Source: Alphaproteobacteria bacterium (GTDB lineage: Bacteria; Pseudomonadota; Alphaproteobacteria; SMXP01). From it: 64,000 nucleotides of DNA. Below are positions 26,881-35,366 of this stretch, piece after piece. The DNA lies in contig JANQPV010000065.1 in the NCBI GenBank assembly GCA_028285305.1, positions 88,130 through 152,129 on the forward strand, given 5' to 3'. The translations under genes were made by a program, and so were the position numbers. A model generated the notes under the pieces. It saw only the letters and a program-made list of their open reading frames with translations. It did not search any database and was not told where the DNA came from. The first letter of the stretch is position 1, and every line of letters starts with the position of its first letter.

Positions 26881-28158
26881 ATGAGTGATCTGAAGTTTGA
26901 CACATTGACTATCCATGCCGGAGCGCAGCCCGATCCCACAACAAAGGCTCGCGCGACGCCCATTTATCAGACGACGTCCTTTGTCTTTGACAATGTCGAC
27001 CATGCGGCCTCTTTGTTCAATCTTCAAGAATTCGGCAATATCTACACACGTATCGGGAATCCCACCTGCGCTGTACTGGAAGATCGCATCGCGGCATTGG
27101 AAGGGGGCACCGCCGCACTGGCCGTGGGGTCCGGCCATGCGGCACAAGTGATTGTCTTCCACACATTGCTGGAGCCCGGGGACGAGTTCATCGCTTCCAA
27201 ACAACTGTATGGCGGATCGATCAATCAATTCGGTCATGCGTTCAAGAAATTCGGATGGGAAGTCAAATGGGTCGACGGCGGGGACCCGGCAAGTTTCAAA
27301 TCCGCTGTCTCACCCAAGACCAAAGCGATCTTCACCGAAAGCATTGCCAATCCTGGAGGGATTGTCGTTGATTTGGCCGGCATTTCGTCCGTTGCCAAGG
27401 ACGCCGGAATTCCATTGATCGTGGACAATACGCTGGCGACACCGGCTCTGTGCCGCCCCTTCGAGCACGGCGCAGACATTATTGTCCACTCTGCAACGAA
27501 GTTCTTGGGCGGCCACGGCAATTCCATTGGCGGCCTGATTGTGGACGGGGGTAGCTTTGACTGGTCCGCAGGCGGAAAATATCCAACTCTCTCCGAACCC
27601 TGTGCGTCTTATCACGGCGTCAAACTTCACGAAACGTTTGGACCGATCGCATTCGCGATCGCTTGTAGAACGCTGGGACTTCGCGACCTGGGCCCCGCCC
27701 TGTCGCCGTTCAATGCCTATTTGATTGCAACCGGCATGGAAACCCTTTCCTTACGTATGGCCCGTCATTGCGAGAACGCCCAAAAGCTTGCGGAGCATTT
27801 GTCCGGCCACGACAAAGTCACCTGGGTCTCTTATGCTGGTTTGCCTAAAGATCCGCACCACAAATTGGCTCAGAAGATTTCGCCGGGCGGCGCCGGCGCC
27901 GTGTTCACATTTGGCGTGAAGGGCGGATATGAGGCGGGCGTGAGCCTTGTCAACTCTGTCGAGCTGTTCAGCCACTTGGCCAATGTGGGCGATACCCGCA
28001 GTCTAATCATTCATCCCGCCTCGACCACGCATCGGCAACTTTCGGAGGAGCAGGCAGCGGCCGCAGGTGCGGGACCAGATGTGGTGCGTGTGTCGGTCGG
28101 GTTGGAAGATCCTGACGATATCATTGCCGATCTGGACGCGGCGTTGAGCAAAATCTAA
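26881..28158 (+). CDS. metY: O-acetylhomoserine sulfhydrylase
   Basis: A 425-residue Cys/Met-metabolism PLP enzyme that makes homocysteine directly from an O-acylhomoserine and sulfide. Landmarks: the start TIHAGAQPDPTTKARATPIY, YTRIGNPTCAVLEDRIA, the PLP lysine in VHSATKFLGGHG, and VGLEDPDDIIADL at the end. Length and the segment around Tyr-Thr-Arg favour MetY over cystathionine enzymes. It fits with metX-metW at 58658-60474, which provide the acylhomoserine. AGGAGA precedes the ATG. I see no recognisable SAM-II riboswitch in the 63-base leader. Confidence 0.92.
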   Translation: MSDLKFDTLTIHAGAQPDPTTKARATPIYQTTSFVFDNVDHAASLFNLQEFGNIYTRIGNPTCAVLEDRIAALEGGTAALAVGSGHAAQVIVFHTLLEPGDEFIASKQLYGGSINQFGHAFKKFGWEVKWVDGGDPASFKSAVSPKTKAIFTESIANPGGIVVDLAGISSVAKDAGIPLIVDNTLATPALCRPFEHGADIIVHSATKFLGGHGNSIGGLIVDGGSFDWSAGGKYPTLSEPCASYHGVKLHETFGPIAFAIACRTLGLRDLGPALSPFNAYLIATGMETLSLRMARHCENAQKLAEHLSGHDKVTWVSYAGLPKDPHHKLAQKISPGGAGAVFTFGVKGGYEAGVSLVNSVELFSHLANVGDTRSLIIHPASTTHRQLSEEQAAAAGAGPDVVRVSVGLEDPDDIIADLDAALSKI

Positions 28159-28197
28159 CGGAGATCCACAGCGCGATCGGGCGCTCAGCGACAGACT

Positions 28198-28234
28198 AAA
28201 AAAACAAAAGGCGCGAGCTCATTCGGCTCGCGCC
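28198..28234 (-). terminator. Intrinsic terminator of the bactofilin gene
   Basis: A perfect nine-pair stem, GGCGCGAGC (28210-28218) and GCTCGCGCC (28226-28234), loop TCATTCG. On the minus strand it is followed by TTTTGTTTTTTT. It lies 49 bases beyond the bactofilin stop and may also stop metY transcripts. Confidence 0.88.
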
Positions 28235-28283
28235 CTCTCGACCTTAATGGGTCGATAAGATCGGCGATGAGAAACCTAGGGCG

Positions 28284-28820
28284 TTAGGCTACCGACTTAA
28301 CGGGAGCATTGCCGGCAGGAGGAAGCACCTCTTGGCTCGCGGAGGATGAACTTCTCGGTTCACTTTGTGCCCTTTGAGACTTTGGGGAACCGCTCTTGGA
28401 TTGCTTTGCAAACGGATCTTCGGCATGACGGCATCCACCTTCGAAGAATGCACCCGACTCAACGGTGAGGTCTGTGTGCAAAATGTCTCCTTCGACATGG
28501 CATGAGCCCAGAAGCTCAACCTTTCTGGCACGCAGACTGCCTTTTGTCCGACCCCGGACCGTTACCGTATTGGCGATGATATCACCTTCAATCTCGGCGT
28601 CTTTGCCAACAATCAATGTTCCGCTTCGAATGGAACCTTTGATTTTGCCATCAAACTGAATTTCACCTTCTGTCCACAGATCACCATTCAGCTTCAGATC
28701 TGGACCAAAAATAGAAGGCGCGGAGCGGCCTGACGTTTTTTCCGGAGGCCGCATTTCGCGCGTGGAAACCGGCGCCTCGTTTTCATCTTCGTATTCCATG
28801 TCACGGCTCTTATTGAACAT
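28284..28820 (-). CDS. Bactofilin
   Basis: A 178-residue polymer-forming cytoskeletal protein. The central beta-helical domain (about residues 36-130) shows the repeating pattern of bactofilins: SIFGPDLKLNGDLWTEGEI, FDGKIKGSIRSGTLIVGKDA, EIEGDIIANTVTVRGRTKGS. Both ends are unstructured: an acidic N terminus and a Ser/Gln/Pro-rich C terminus. Bactofilins form membrane-bound filaments involved in cell shape and stalk or envelope synthesis. It is divergent from the CYTH-CHAD gene. Confidence 0.95.
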   Translation of the reverse strand: MFNKSRDMEYEDENEAPVSTREMRPPEKTSGRSAPSIFGPDLKLNGDLWTEGEIQFDGKIKGSIRSGTLIVGKDAEIEGDIIANTVTVRGRTKGSLRARKVELLGSCHVEGDILHTDLTVESGAFFEGGCRHAEDPFAKQSKSGSPKSQRAQSEPRSSSSASQEVLPPAGNAPVKSVA

Positions 28821-29188
28821 TGTGCTACCTGCCTTTACCCTAGAACGTGAGAGGAGCGTTGCTTCGAACTCCCAGACATTTGACCTGAAACTCGCAACTT
28901 TTTAGTTAACTTGAGGTCGCGCGTTCGAAATTAATTGGCGGACTTTTGATCGCCGAACCAGGTGCGGCGTCTCACGGGCCTCTCAGGTTTTTCGCTGTCT
29001 AGCGCGGAAAATGCCCAACAATTGCGTGCATCCGAAGGCAAAATTCTGCTAAAAGCGAGGCCGTCACAGTTTCGTAACATTTCGCTATGCGGGCGAGCTG
29101 GACTGTTCAAATGTATTTGAACTTACTGCGAAATCGTGGAAATCATACCTTGTGGAAAACATGACCAAATCACTATTGGCGCGCGTCC
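28821..29188. other. Divergent intergenic region, bactofilin / CYTH-CHAD
   Basis: About 370 bases without a gene. It must hold promoters for both flanking genes. The half nearer the bactofilin gene is AT-rich around 28895-28935. A perfect palindrome at 29105-29122 stands out and is listed separately. Confidence 0.6.
29105..29122. promoter_or_regulatory. Perfect operator-like palindrome
   Basis: GTTCAAAT (29105-29112) and ATTTGAAC (29115-29122) are exact inverted repeats with a two-base spacer, 66 bases before the CYTH-CHAD start. The size and symmetry are those of a dimeric repressor site. No regulator gene is nearby, so the binder is unknown. Confidence 0.45.
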
Positions 29189-30718
29189 GTGGCAGTTTCG
29201 AAGACGACCGAAGTTGAAATAAAGTTTAAGCTCAGCGAGCGCACATCGAAGTTGCTCGCTGCCGAGCTCTTTGCGAGCGAATTACCAAAGCTCACCGAGA
29301 GCGCGTACTTTGATACGCCGGAGAATCTTCTCCAGCAGAATGGCCTGGAACTTCGGCTGCGCAAGGCAGGAAAAGGCTACAGACAAACCATCAAAGCCCT
29401 GCCCGCCGCCCCAAGAGCTTTCTCGCGCACGGAGATCGAAAGCGACGTGAGCTCGGACCTGCCCGACCCGGGGCCCCTGTCGCGCCTTTTGAAGAAGGCC
29501 AAGCCCCAGGCATGCACGCTGCAGCCGATCTTTGAAACCCGGTTCAAACGCTGGAAGAACACTCTTCAATCTCCAAGCAACAGGGGCGCCATCGAAGCGT
29601 GCCTTGATGTCGGAGAAGTCCGCGCTCAGGATAAAAAGGAAAGAATCCGCGAGCTCGAACTGGAGCTCAAGGGCGGATCGATTTCGGATCTCTATGGCGT
29701 CGCTTTGAATTTGGCGTCGAAATACGACTTGACGCTCCTGTTCGATGGAAAAGCTGATCGGGGTTACAGGTTGTGTACAGACAAAGAAATCAAGGCGTGG
29801 AAGCCCAAGAAACATGGGCTCGATCCAGACCTGAATATCGTTGACGCGGCCACTGAGAGTTTGCGGCAGGCCTATACCCACTTTGCACGCAACATAACAC
29901 CCGTCGTGGAGATCGGCCACCCGGACTCTATCCATCAAATGCGGGTCGGAATTCGCCGTCTTCGGACTATTGCTTTCGTTTTTTCTCAGTTCACTGCGCT
30001 CAATTCATCTGGGAGCCCGCTCTCCGAGATGCGTGGGCTGTTTGCTCAATTGGGGCGCATTCGTGAGATGGACGTGTTCATGAAAGATGTCGCGCCGGAA
30101 ACGAATGGTCTGCTTTCAGAGAAACAATGGGGAACGATTGAGCAGGCCATCGTCCGGAATCGCGACGGCAAAATGAAGACGTTGCGCAAGCGGTTGACCA
30201 CTTCTCAGTTTACATCAGAGGTCCTGCAGCTCGGACACTGGATTGAGCAAAAGAAATGGATCGATGCGTCCAACGCCAACAGCCGGACTCTGATGGAATT
30301 AAACGTCAAGCAATTCGCTGAAGCACGTTTGCCCGAACTCTATGACGAATTGATCAGCCGGCGCCGTCTCATCAGAGACGGGGAACACTCTGAGTGGCAT
30401 CGCCTGCGCATTCAAACGAAAAAGCTGCGCTATGCCTCGGAGTTCTTTTCCAGTGCGTTCCATCAAACGAAATCTAAGGCCTTCATTCGGCGATTGAGTT
30501 CTTGGCAGGACCGGTTGGGCCGTCTCAACGATATTGCCACTGCGGCGAAATTTCTGAAGCGCATAAGCCGGGAGGAACAAGGCAAAGCCAGAAAAGACAT
30601 CGCAAAGTCGTCGCTCATGGTGGCGGGATGGGCTCACGCCGTGCTTTCCCGCGAAGAACCGGAACTTGCAAAACACTGGCAAGTCTTTGAACAGGCGTCA
30701 CCCTTTTGGACAAAATAG
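29189..30718 (+). CDS. CYTH-CHAD protein, probable inorganic triphosphatase / polyphosphate binder
   Basis: A 509-residue two-domain protein. The N-terminal CYTH domain (about residues 6-205) carries the signature ExExK (EVEIKFK) and a run of charged strands including ELELKGG and ADRGYRL. The C-terminal CHAD domain (about 220-505) is helical with conserved His/Arg such as IHQMRVGIRRLRTIAFVF and HRLRIQTKKLRYASEFF. Family members such as E. coli YgiF hydrolyse triphosphate, and CHAD binds polyphosphate. The start codon is GTG at 29189. It has its own promoter region and no obvious operon partner. Confidence 0.92.
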   Translation: MAVSKTTEVEIKFKLSERTSKLLAAELFASELPKLTESAYFDTPENLLQQNGLELRLRKAGKGYRQTIKALPAAPRAFSRTEIESDVSSDLPDPGPLSRLLKKAKPQACTLQPIFETRFKRWKNTLQSPSNRGAIEACLDVGEVRAQDKKERIRELELELKGGSISDLYGVALNLASKYDLTLLFDGKADRGYRLCTDKEIKAWKPKKHGLDPDLNIVDAATESLRQAYTHFARNITPVVEIGHPDSIHQMRVGIRRLRTIAFVFSQFTALNSSGSPLSEMRGLFAQLGRIREMDVFMKDVAPETNGLLSEKQWGTIEQAIVRNRDGKMKTLRKRLTTSQFTSEVLQLGHWIEQKKWIDASNANSRTLMELNVKQFAEARLPELYDELISRRRLIRDGEHSEWHRLRIQTKKLRYASEFFSSAFHQTKSKAFIRRLSSWQDRLGRLNDIATAAKFLKRISREEQGKARKDIAKSSLMVAGWAHAVLSREEPELAKHWQVFEQASPFWTK

Positions 30719-30803
30719 CCGCCCGCACCCGCTCATGACAATGTGATTGGTCAATACTTTGTGAGTCTGACAAACTGATTTTGGAACTAACCAGGAGGAT
30801 GCC

Positions 30804-31220
30804 ATGAAAAAAGCATGGACAGTTGCAGCGTCAGCGGCGGTTGCCGCCCTCATTGTGGCAGGAACGGCGACTTCTAAGGAGAAGGACGAAGAGCCAAAGG
30901 AGCTTAAGCGTTACGCTGCCACCGGTGAGACTGAACTTTGTCTGCGTACGACGAAAATTCGCAGTAGCCAAGTCTTGGACAATCAACATATCCTATTCAA
31001 GATGAACAATGGCGACACCTATCTCAACAAACTTCCGCGCAAGTGCAGCCAACTTGGGTTCAACAGAGCCTTTTCTTACAAAAACAATACGTCCGAACTG
31101 TGCAACACAGAGATCATTCGTGTTTTGAACACCAGCGCGGCCGGAGGACCAACAACACTGGCGACATGCGGGATTGGTAAGTTTGAGCGGTTGGAAAAAA
31201 TCGCGAAGGCTGAAAAATAA
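30804..31220 (+). CDS. Small secreted Cys-containing protein (DUF6491-like)
   Basis: A 138-residue protein with a clear signal peptide (MKKAWTVAASAAVAALIVAG). The mature part has about four cysteines, in ELCLRTTKI, LPRKCSQLG, SELCNTEII and LATCGIG, suggesting disulfides. The wording QVLDNQHILFKMNNGDTYLN to LPRKC recalls DUF6491 proteins. AGGAGGA precedes the ATG. Function unknown. Confidence 0.75.
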   Translation: MKKAWTVAASAAVAALIVAGTATSKEKDEEPKELKRYAATGETELCLRTTKIRSSQVLDNQHILFKMNNGDTYLNKLPRKCSQLGFNRAFSYKNNTSELCNTEIIRVLNTSAAGGPTTLATCGIGKFERLEKIAKAEK

Positions 31221-31266
31221 TCCGCTTACAGTCTAAGTGAGAAAAGGCGAAAACTAAAGGTCCCCT

Positions 31267-31296
31267 AGGCCGGGTGCGCTAAATGGTGCCCGGCCT
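31267..31296. terminator. Possible bidirectional hairpin between convergent genes
   Basis: AGGCCGGG (31267-31274) pairs with CCCGGCCT (31289-31296). It lies between the secreted protein gene (+) and a GST gene (-). There is no clear T-run on either side. Confidence 0.4.
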
Positions 31297-31311
31297 CCTC
31301 TGTGCACCGGT

Positions 31312-32034
31312 TTAGTCCGGGACGGGAATGGCTCGTTGATTGTACAGCATCTTTCGTATTCTCGCCTTTTCTTCGTCCGTAAAGTCGTCGGGATTGACTG
31401 ACAAGTCAGAGCCCGCGGCCATTCCTTTCTGTACGCCTTCACGATTTCCGAGCTCTTCGAACCACCGTTTGACGTATTTGAACTCATCCAAGTCCTGCCC
31501 TTGGTTTTCCCAGCCGGCGGACCAGGGATAACAGATCATGTCGGCAATCGTATAGTCGTCACCCGCCAAGTATTTCGACCGATAGAGCTGATTGTTCAGT
31601 ACACCATAGAGACGGTTGGCCTCGTCCGTATACCTCTTAACAGCGTAGGATTGATCACCTTGTTCGTCCTTTAGCCGACGAAAATGGCCGCACTCACCGA
31701 GCTTGGGTCCTTGATTTGCCATCTGCCACATGACCCATTGCGTGACCTTGTACTTCGCCGCGGGCTCTTGAGGCCAAAACTTGCCGCTTTTCTCGGCGAT
31801 GTACATCATGATGGCGCCGGACTCGAAGAGAGTGAGTGGTTCACCCCCGCCCATTGGATTATGATCCACCATCGTGGGCATGCGATGGTTCGGGTTCACC
31901 TCAAGGAGCTCCTTTTTGAACTGATCCCCGGTCAAGATGTTCATGGGGACGATATTGTAAGGAACTCCCGCCTCTTCCAAGAGGATGGTCACCTTCTTTC
32001 CATTGGGCGTAGGCCAGTAATGCAAATCTATCAT
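31312..32034 (-). CDS. Glutathione S-transferase family protein (YghU/Yfcg-like)
   Basis: A 240-residue GST-fold protein. The start IDLHYWPTPNGKKVTILLEE, the substrate loop NPNHRMPTMVDH, the glutathione-site ESGAIMMYIAE and the C-terminal YTIADMICYPWSAGWE match the nu-class YghU/YfcG group. These act on disulfides and organic hydroperoxides. I choose the ATG at 32034, which has GGAGAGG just upstream; the open frame extends 69 bases further without similarity. It is the fourth GST-fold gene discussed here by function, though unrelated in position. Confidence 0.85.
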   Translation of the reverse strand: MIDLHYWPTPNGKKVTILLEEAGVPYNIVPMNILTGDQFKKELLEVNPNHRMPTMVDHNPMGGGEPLTLFESGAIMMYIAEKSGKFWPQEPAAKYKVTQWVMWQMANQGPKLGECGHFRRLKDEQGDQSYAVKRYTDEANRLYGVLNNQLYRSKYLAGDDYTIADMICYPWSAGWENQGQDLDEFKYVKRWFEELGNREGVQKGMAAGSDLSVNPDDFTDEEKARIRKMLYNQRAIPVPD

Positions 32035-32311
32035 GTCACCTCTCCTTCGGTAGAAAATCGAAACAAAGCGCTCTTCTGCATCTATATGTTGCAGCACAGT
32101 CAATATCGACCACTATATATTGTGGCATACCATTCACGCGCCGTTCAGGCCAGCGTGGCTATGCTCTTACACCAGGGCACGGGTTTTGTGACCCTCCGTG
32201 AGCGCATAACACAGTTCCGCGAGGAGACCTTACATTGTGAGACGCGGGACTTATATGAGGCACGTGACCGAGGAGCACAACGCGCGCTCCGGAGAATTGG
32301 GAGTTTCGACT
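32035..32311. other. Gap upstream of the GST gene
   Basis: Nearly 280 bases with no convincing gene, extended to the right by a very short ORF at 32312. It should contain the GST promoter. An imperfect dyad, CCAC-TATATATT-GTGG, lies near 32110-32125. Nothing else stands out. Confidence 0.5.
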
Positions 32312-32404
32312 ATGTTAGCAGGCAGACTTTTCTTGGGGGCATTTGCCGTGTCCGCCTTTCTCCTTGCAGCTGCGCTGTTGGGGCCGTCGGCCTACGCATT
32401 CTAG
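32312..32404 (+). CDS. Possible 30-residue hydrophobic peptide
   Basis: An ATG at 32312 opens 30 codons ending in TAG at 32402-32404. The peptide starts MLAGRLFLGAFAVSAFLLAA and ends GPSAYAF, so it has one membrane-spanning or signal-like stretch with a weak cut site after AYA. GGAG lies about 20 bases upstream. It could be a small membrane protein, the leader of a lost gene, or chance. It converges on the MAPEG gene. Confidence 0.35.
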   Translation: MLAGRLFLGAFAVSAFLLAAALLGPSAYAF

Positions 32405-32415
32405 GCCTCGCTGGA

Positions 32416-32802
32416 TCAGATTAACTCGACAGCGATCATTCCCATGCCGACAACTGACGCAGCCCAAGCCAAAGGACGGACAAGCGGCAAACCAATCAAA
32501 TAGATGATTGCGTGCACCACGCGGGCGAAGAAGAACAGCTGAGCGCCCCATATGGTCAAATTGCTGGTGACGCCTGCGACGTGGGCAACCAGTACCAACC
32601 CGACAAACATGATCATGTTTTCGAACATGTTGTTCCGCAAACGGACAGCGCGTTTATTGAGGACGCTTGGCTCCGGCAAATTGTCCCTTGGCCCGGCTTG
32701 CGCCATCAGGCCGTTTTCCAGGATTGCCAGTGTGGCGGGCACCAGAATGAGAACGAACATGAGGAATATGCTGTAGACGAGGTACGTGAGTTCAGGTGTC
32801 AT
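32416..32802 (-). CDS. MAPEG-family membrane protein
   Basis: A 128-residue four-helix membrane protein. It begins TPELTYLVYSIFLMFVLILV, contains LNKRAVRLRNNMFENMIMFV and ends AASVVGMGMIAVELI, all typical of MAPEG proteins. Eukaryotic members act on glutathione and eicosanoids; bacterial ones are mostly uncharacterised. AGAAGG lies before the ATG. It follows the MFS transporter by 18 bases and probably shares its transcript. Confidence 0.88.
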   Translation of the reverse strand: MTPELTYLVYSIFLMFVLILVPATLAILENGLMAQAGPRDNLPEPSVLNKRAVRLRNNMFENMIMFVGLVLVAHVAGVTSNLTIWGAQLFFFARVVHAIIYLIGLPLVRPLAWAASVVGMGMIAVELI

Positions 32803-32820
32803 TGATACTGCCTTCTGTTT

Positions 32821-34110
32821 CTAATCGAATAATTTGTCGGCTTTCGCGAACAAGAGATAAAAGACTAAGCCGAACAAGCAAATCGCAGCGGCGACCTGAA
32901 AAACCACAGCCCAGTTTCCGCCGGTTGCCTGCAAAATAAGTCCGCTGACGAGAACGCCAATAAACCCCGGGAGTGTGCCCGCCGTATTCGTCAGCCCCAT
33001 GAGGACGCCCGCATGACGAGGCGCAATGTCCAGGTGATTGACGGCAAAGCCGCCGGCCGCAAAGCCCCCTAGAAAGTTCCCGACACACATAATAGCGATG
33101 GCGACGGGTGCAGATGAAACCCCGCCAACCGCAATCAATGCTGCCGCGGCACCGCCGAACGCCAAGAACTGGCAGAATTTCCTCACTCTGATTTTTGGAA
33201 CTCCTCTGGCGATGGCGCGATCGGCGACAACTCCAACAAAGTTCAGGGCAAGAAAACTCACCAAAGCGGGGAGCATGGCGAATAGGCCGACGGCCGCAAA
33301 GTCCACGCCCAAACCTTCGACCAGGTATTTGGGCAAAAAAGACAACAGGACGTAGCTTGCCCAATTGGTGCAGAAATGGCTGACGATGATTGCCCAAACG
33401 GGCAAGCTGGTGAGCAACTCGCGCCACGGGGTCGCAGCCGCCTCGCCAACGGCGGCACCCGAATTGACGATCCGTTCCCGCTCGAATGACGCGATCCGCT
33501 GATGGGATTGCGGTGAGTGGGCAACAAGGCGGTCCCAAAAAATCCACCAGATGAAGCCGGTTGCGCCGAACAGATAGAAGACCCACTCCCACCCAAACGC
33601 CTCGGCGATGATGGGTGACGCAACGAGCGCGAATACAGTTCCCAAGGGAATGCCGCTGAAGACGATACCAATCGCCCGGGATCGTTCTTCTTCCGGCACC
33701 CATTTGCCAAATAGATTGTAAACGGACGGAAAGGCAACGCCCTCCCCGATCCCCATACCAATTCGGGCAAGATAAAGGATCGTCAGACCCAATGCCGCTG
33801 CGGGCGGAGTTATGATTGTAAAGATCGACCAGACAATGACGCCAAGGGCTAGAATCGCTTTTCCGCCATACCGATTCGCCAGCCAACCGCCCAGAATTTG
33901 AGTGACAAGGTAGCCCAGAAAAAACGAGGACAGAACAAAGCCCTGCGTTCGGTCGTCCCAACCATATTCGGCGGCCATGGGCAGGATTGTGACTGAGATA
34001 TTGGCGCGGTCGATGTAGCAAATGAAAATAGCGACCGCGCTTAAGAACACGACTGAATAGCGTCTAGGCCAATATCGCGAGAGCGATATCGGCCGCGTTT
34101 CCATCGTCAT
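32821..34110 (-). CDS. MFS transporter, anion:cation symporter type
   Basis: A 429-residue protein with about 12 hydrophobic segments. RANISVTILPMAAEYGWDDR after helix 1 and the LARIGMGIGEGVAFPSVYNL, WVPEEERSRAIGIVFSG segments match the ACS/SLC17-like MFS family, which imports organic anions such as sugar acids. The loop between helices 6 and 7 contains HSPQSHQRIASFERERI. The gene overlaps nothing, and MAPEG follows 18 bases later. Substrate unknown. Confidence 0.88.
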   Translation of the reverse strand: MTMETRPISLSRYWPRRYSVVFLSAVAIFICYIDRANISVTILPMAAEYGWDDRTQGFVLSSFFLGYLVTQILGGWLANRYGGKAILALGVIVWSIFTIITPPAAALGLTILYLARIGMGIGEGVAFPSVYNLFGKWVPEEERSRAIGIVFSGIPLGTVFALVASPIIAEAFGWEWVFYLFGATGFIWWIFWDRLVAHSPQSHQRIASFERERIVNSGAAVGEAAATPWRELLTSLPVWAIIVSHFCTNWASYVLLSFLPKYLVEGLGVDFAAVGLFAMLPALVSFLALNFVGVVADRAIARGVPKIRVRKFCQFLAFGGAAAALIAVGGVSSAPVAIAIMCVGNFLGGFAAGGFAVNHLDIAPRHAGVLMGLTNTAGTLPGFIGVLVSGLILQATGGNWAVVFQVAAAICLFGLVFYLLFAKADKLFD

Positions 34111-34234
34111 TTCAGCGTTTCCTCTTTTTACCCGAAGCTACACGAGCGGAGCCAAGACGCAAGGCGCCTTAGATGATCTGAGAAAAGTTGTTCGCACTTG
34201 CGAATTGTGTTGTGATGAGTCGGCGAGAGCGGCG

Positions 34235-35353
34235 ATGGAAATTCAAAGACCAACCACGGAGCAAATTCTGGGTACAGTGGGCTTGGTGGCCCTCACGGTT
34301 GGCACTTTCGTCGTGTTGCAGCCTTTCTTGAATGCGCTTCTCTTCGCTCTCATTTTGACCATTGCCAGCTGGCCGGCATTTGAACAGCTGGAACACCGTC
34401 TTAATGAACGAAACACGTTGGCGGCGGCCATCGCCACCGGCGCGCTTGTGGCGGTCTTGCTTATCCCGGTTACCGGCTTGGCGATTGTTCTGGCGGACGA
34501 TGTTGCACAGTTCGTCGGCGAGTTCCGCTCGACGGTCGAGAGCCCTCCCGAGCCGCCCGCATGGTTGGTTCAATTGCCAATCGTGGGGGATCGCCTGGCC
34601 GGCTTATGGGAGGCGTTTCGCGATGGTACGCTGAATATCGCGGAAACAATTGCTCCTTATGGCGAACAAATTGGCCGGGCTCTTCTATCCGGGACCGGGG
34701 CGGTCGGCGGTCAAATTGCACAATTGTCGCTGGGTATTCTCATCACTTTCTTCTTGTTTCGGGATGGGGACCGGATTGCCGAGCGGGTCCGGGTTTTCGT
34801 GAGCCGAATTGCGGGGGCGCGCGCGGAAAGCCTTTTGCAAAAAGCCCACGGCACCATGGTGGGCGTCATTTATGGAATCGTTGGAACCGCCATTGTTCAA
34901 GGGTTTCTTTGCACGATCGGCCTCGTAATCGCTCAGGTTCCGGGGGCGATTCTCCTGGGGGTGGCAGCTGCGATCTTGTCCGTCATACCTTTCGGGGTGG
35001 GCATCGTTCTGTGGTCGTCAGCAATTTGGCTCTTTTCGCAAGGCGAGATCGTTTGGGCTCTCTTTTTGGTGATTTGGGGCATCCCTGTGGGGATCGCTGA
35101 AAACGTCATTAAGGCGGGCTTCATCAGTCGCAATAGCAGCTTGCCGTTTGTTCTCATCTTTTTGGGATTGCTCGGCGGTGCAATTGCGGGTGGGTTCACC
35201 GGAATCTTTTGGGGGCCGGTGGTCCTGACCGTTTCTTACACTATCCTCCTTGAATGGACACAGCCTCAACCTGATGGCGGAGAGGACGTCCCTGTTGATG
35301 GTGCGGCAGCGAATGAGCCGGACGTTAAAGACGATGCTGAGTCTGTGGTCTGA
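34235..35353 (+). CDS. AI-2E family permease
   Basis: A 372-residue membrane protein with seven to eight hydrophobic segments and the AI-2E pattern: an N-terminal double helix GLVALTVGTFVVLQPFLNAL, a soluble middle region, and AQVPGAILLGVAAAILSVIP with GFTGIFWGPVVLTVSYTILL near the end. Relatives export small molecules or ions; autoinducer-2 itself is not implied. The ATG at 34235 (MEIQRPTTEQ) is preferred over a TTG 30 bases upstream. It converges on the TIR-DoxX gene with 13 bases between stops. Confidence 0.87.
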   Translation: MEIQRPTTEQILGTVGLVALTVGTFVVLQPFLNALLFALILTIASWPAFEQLEHRLNERNTLAAAIATGALVAVLLIPVTGLAIVLADDVAQFVGEFRSTVESPPEPPAWLVQLPIVGDRLAGLWEAFRDGTLNIAETIAPYGEQIGRALLSGTGAVGGQIAQLSLGILITFFLFRDGDRIAERVRVFVSRIAGARAESLLQKAHGTMVGVIYGIVGTAIVQGFLCTIGLVIAQVPGAILLGVAAAILSVIPFGVGIVLWSSAIWLFSQGEIVWALFLVIWGIPVGIAENVIKAGFISRNSSLPFVLIFLGLLGGAIAGGFTGIFWGPVVLTVSYTILLEWTQPQPDGGEDVPVDGAAANEPDVKDDAESVV

Positions 35354-35366
35354 GGAAGTCTTACCG

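Noticed and set aside
32792..34021. A 409-codon minus-strand frame in the MFS gene region
   Set aside because: Shadow of the MFS transporter; the MFS frame has the expected helices and motifs.
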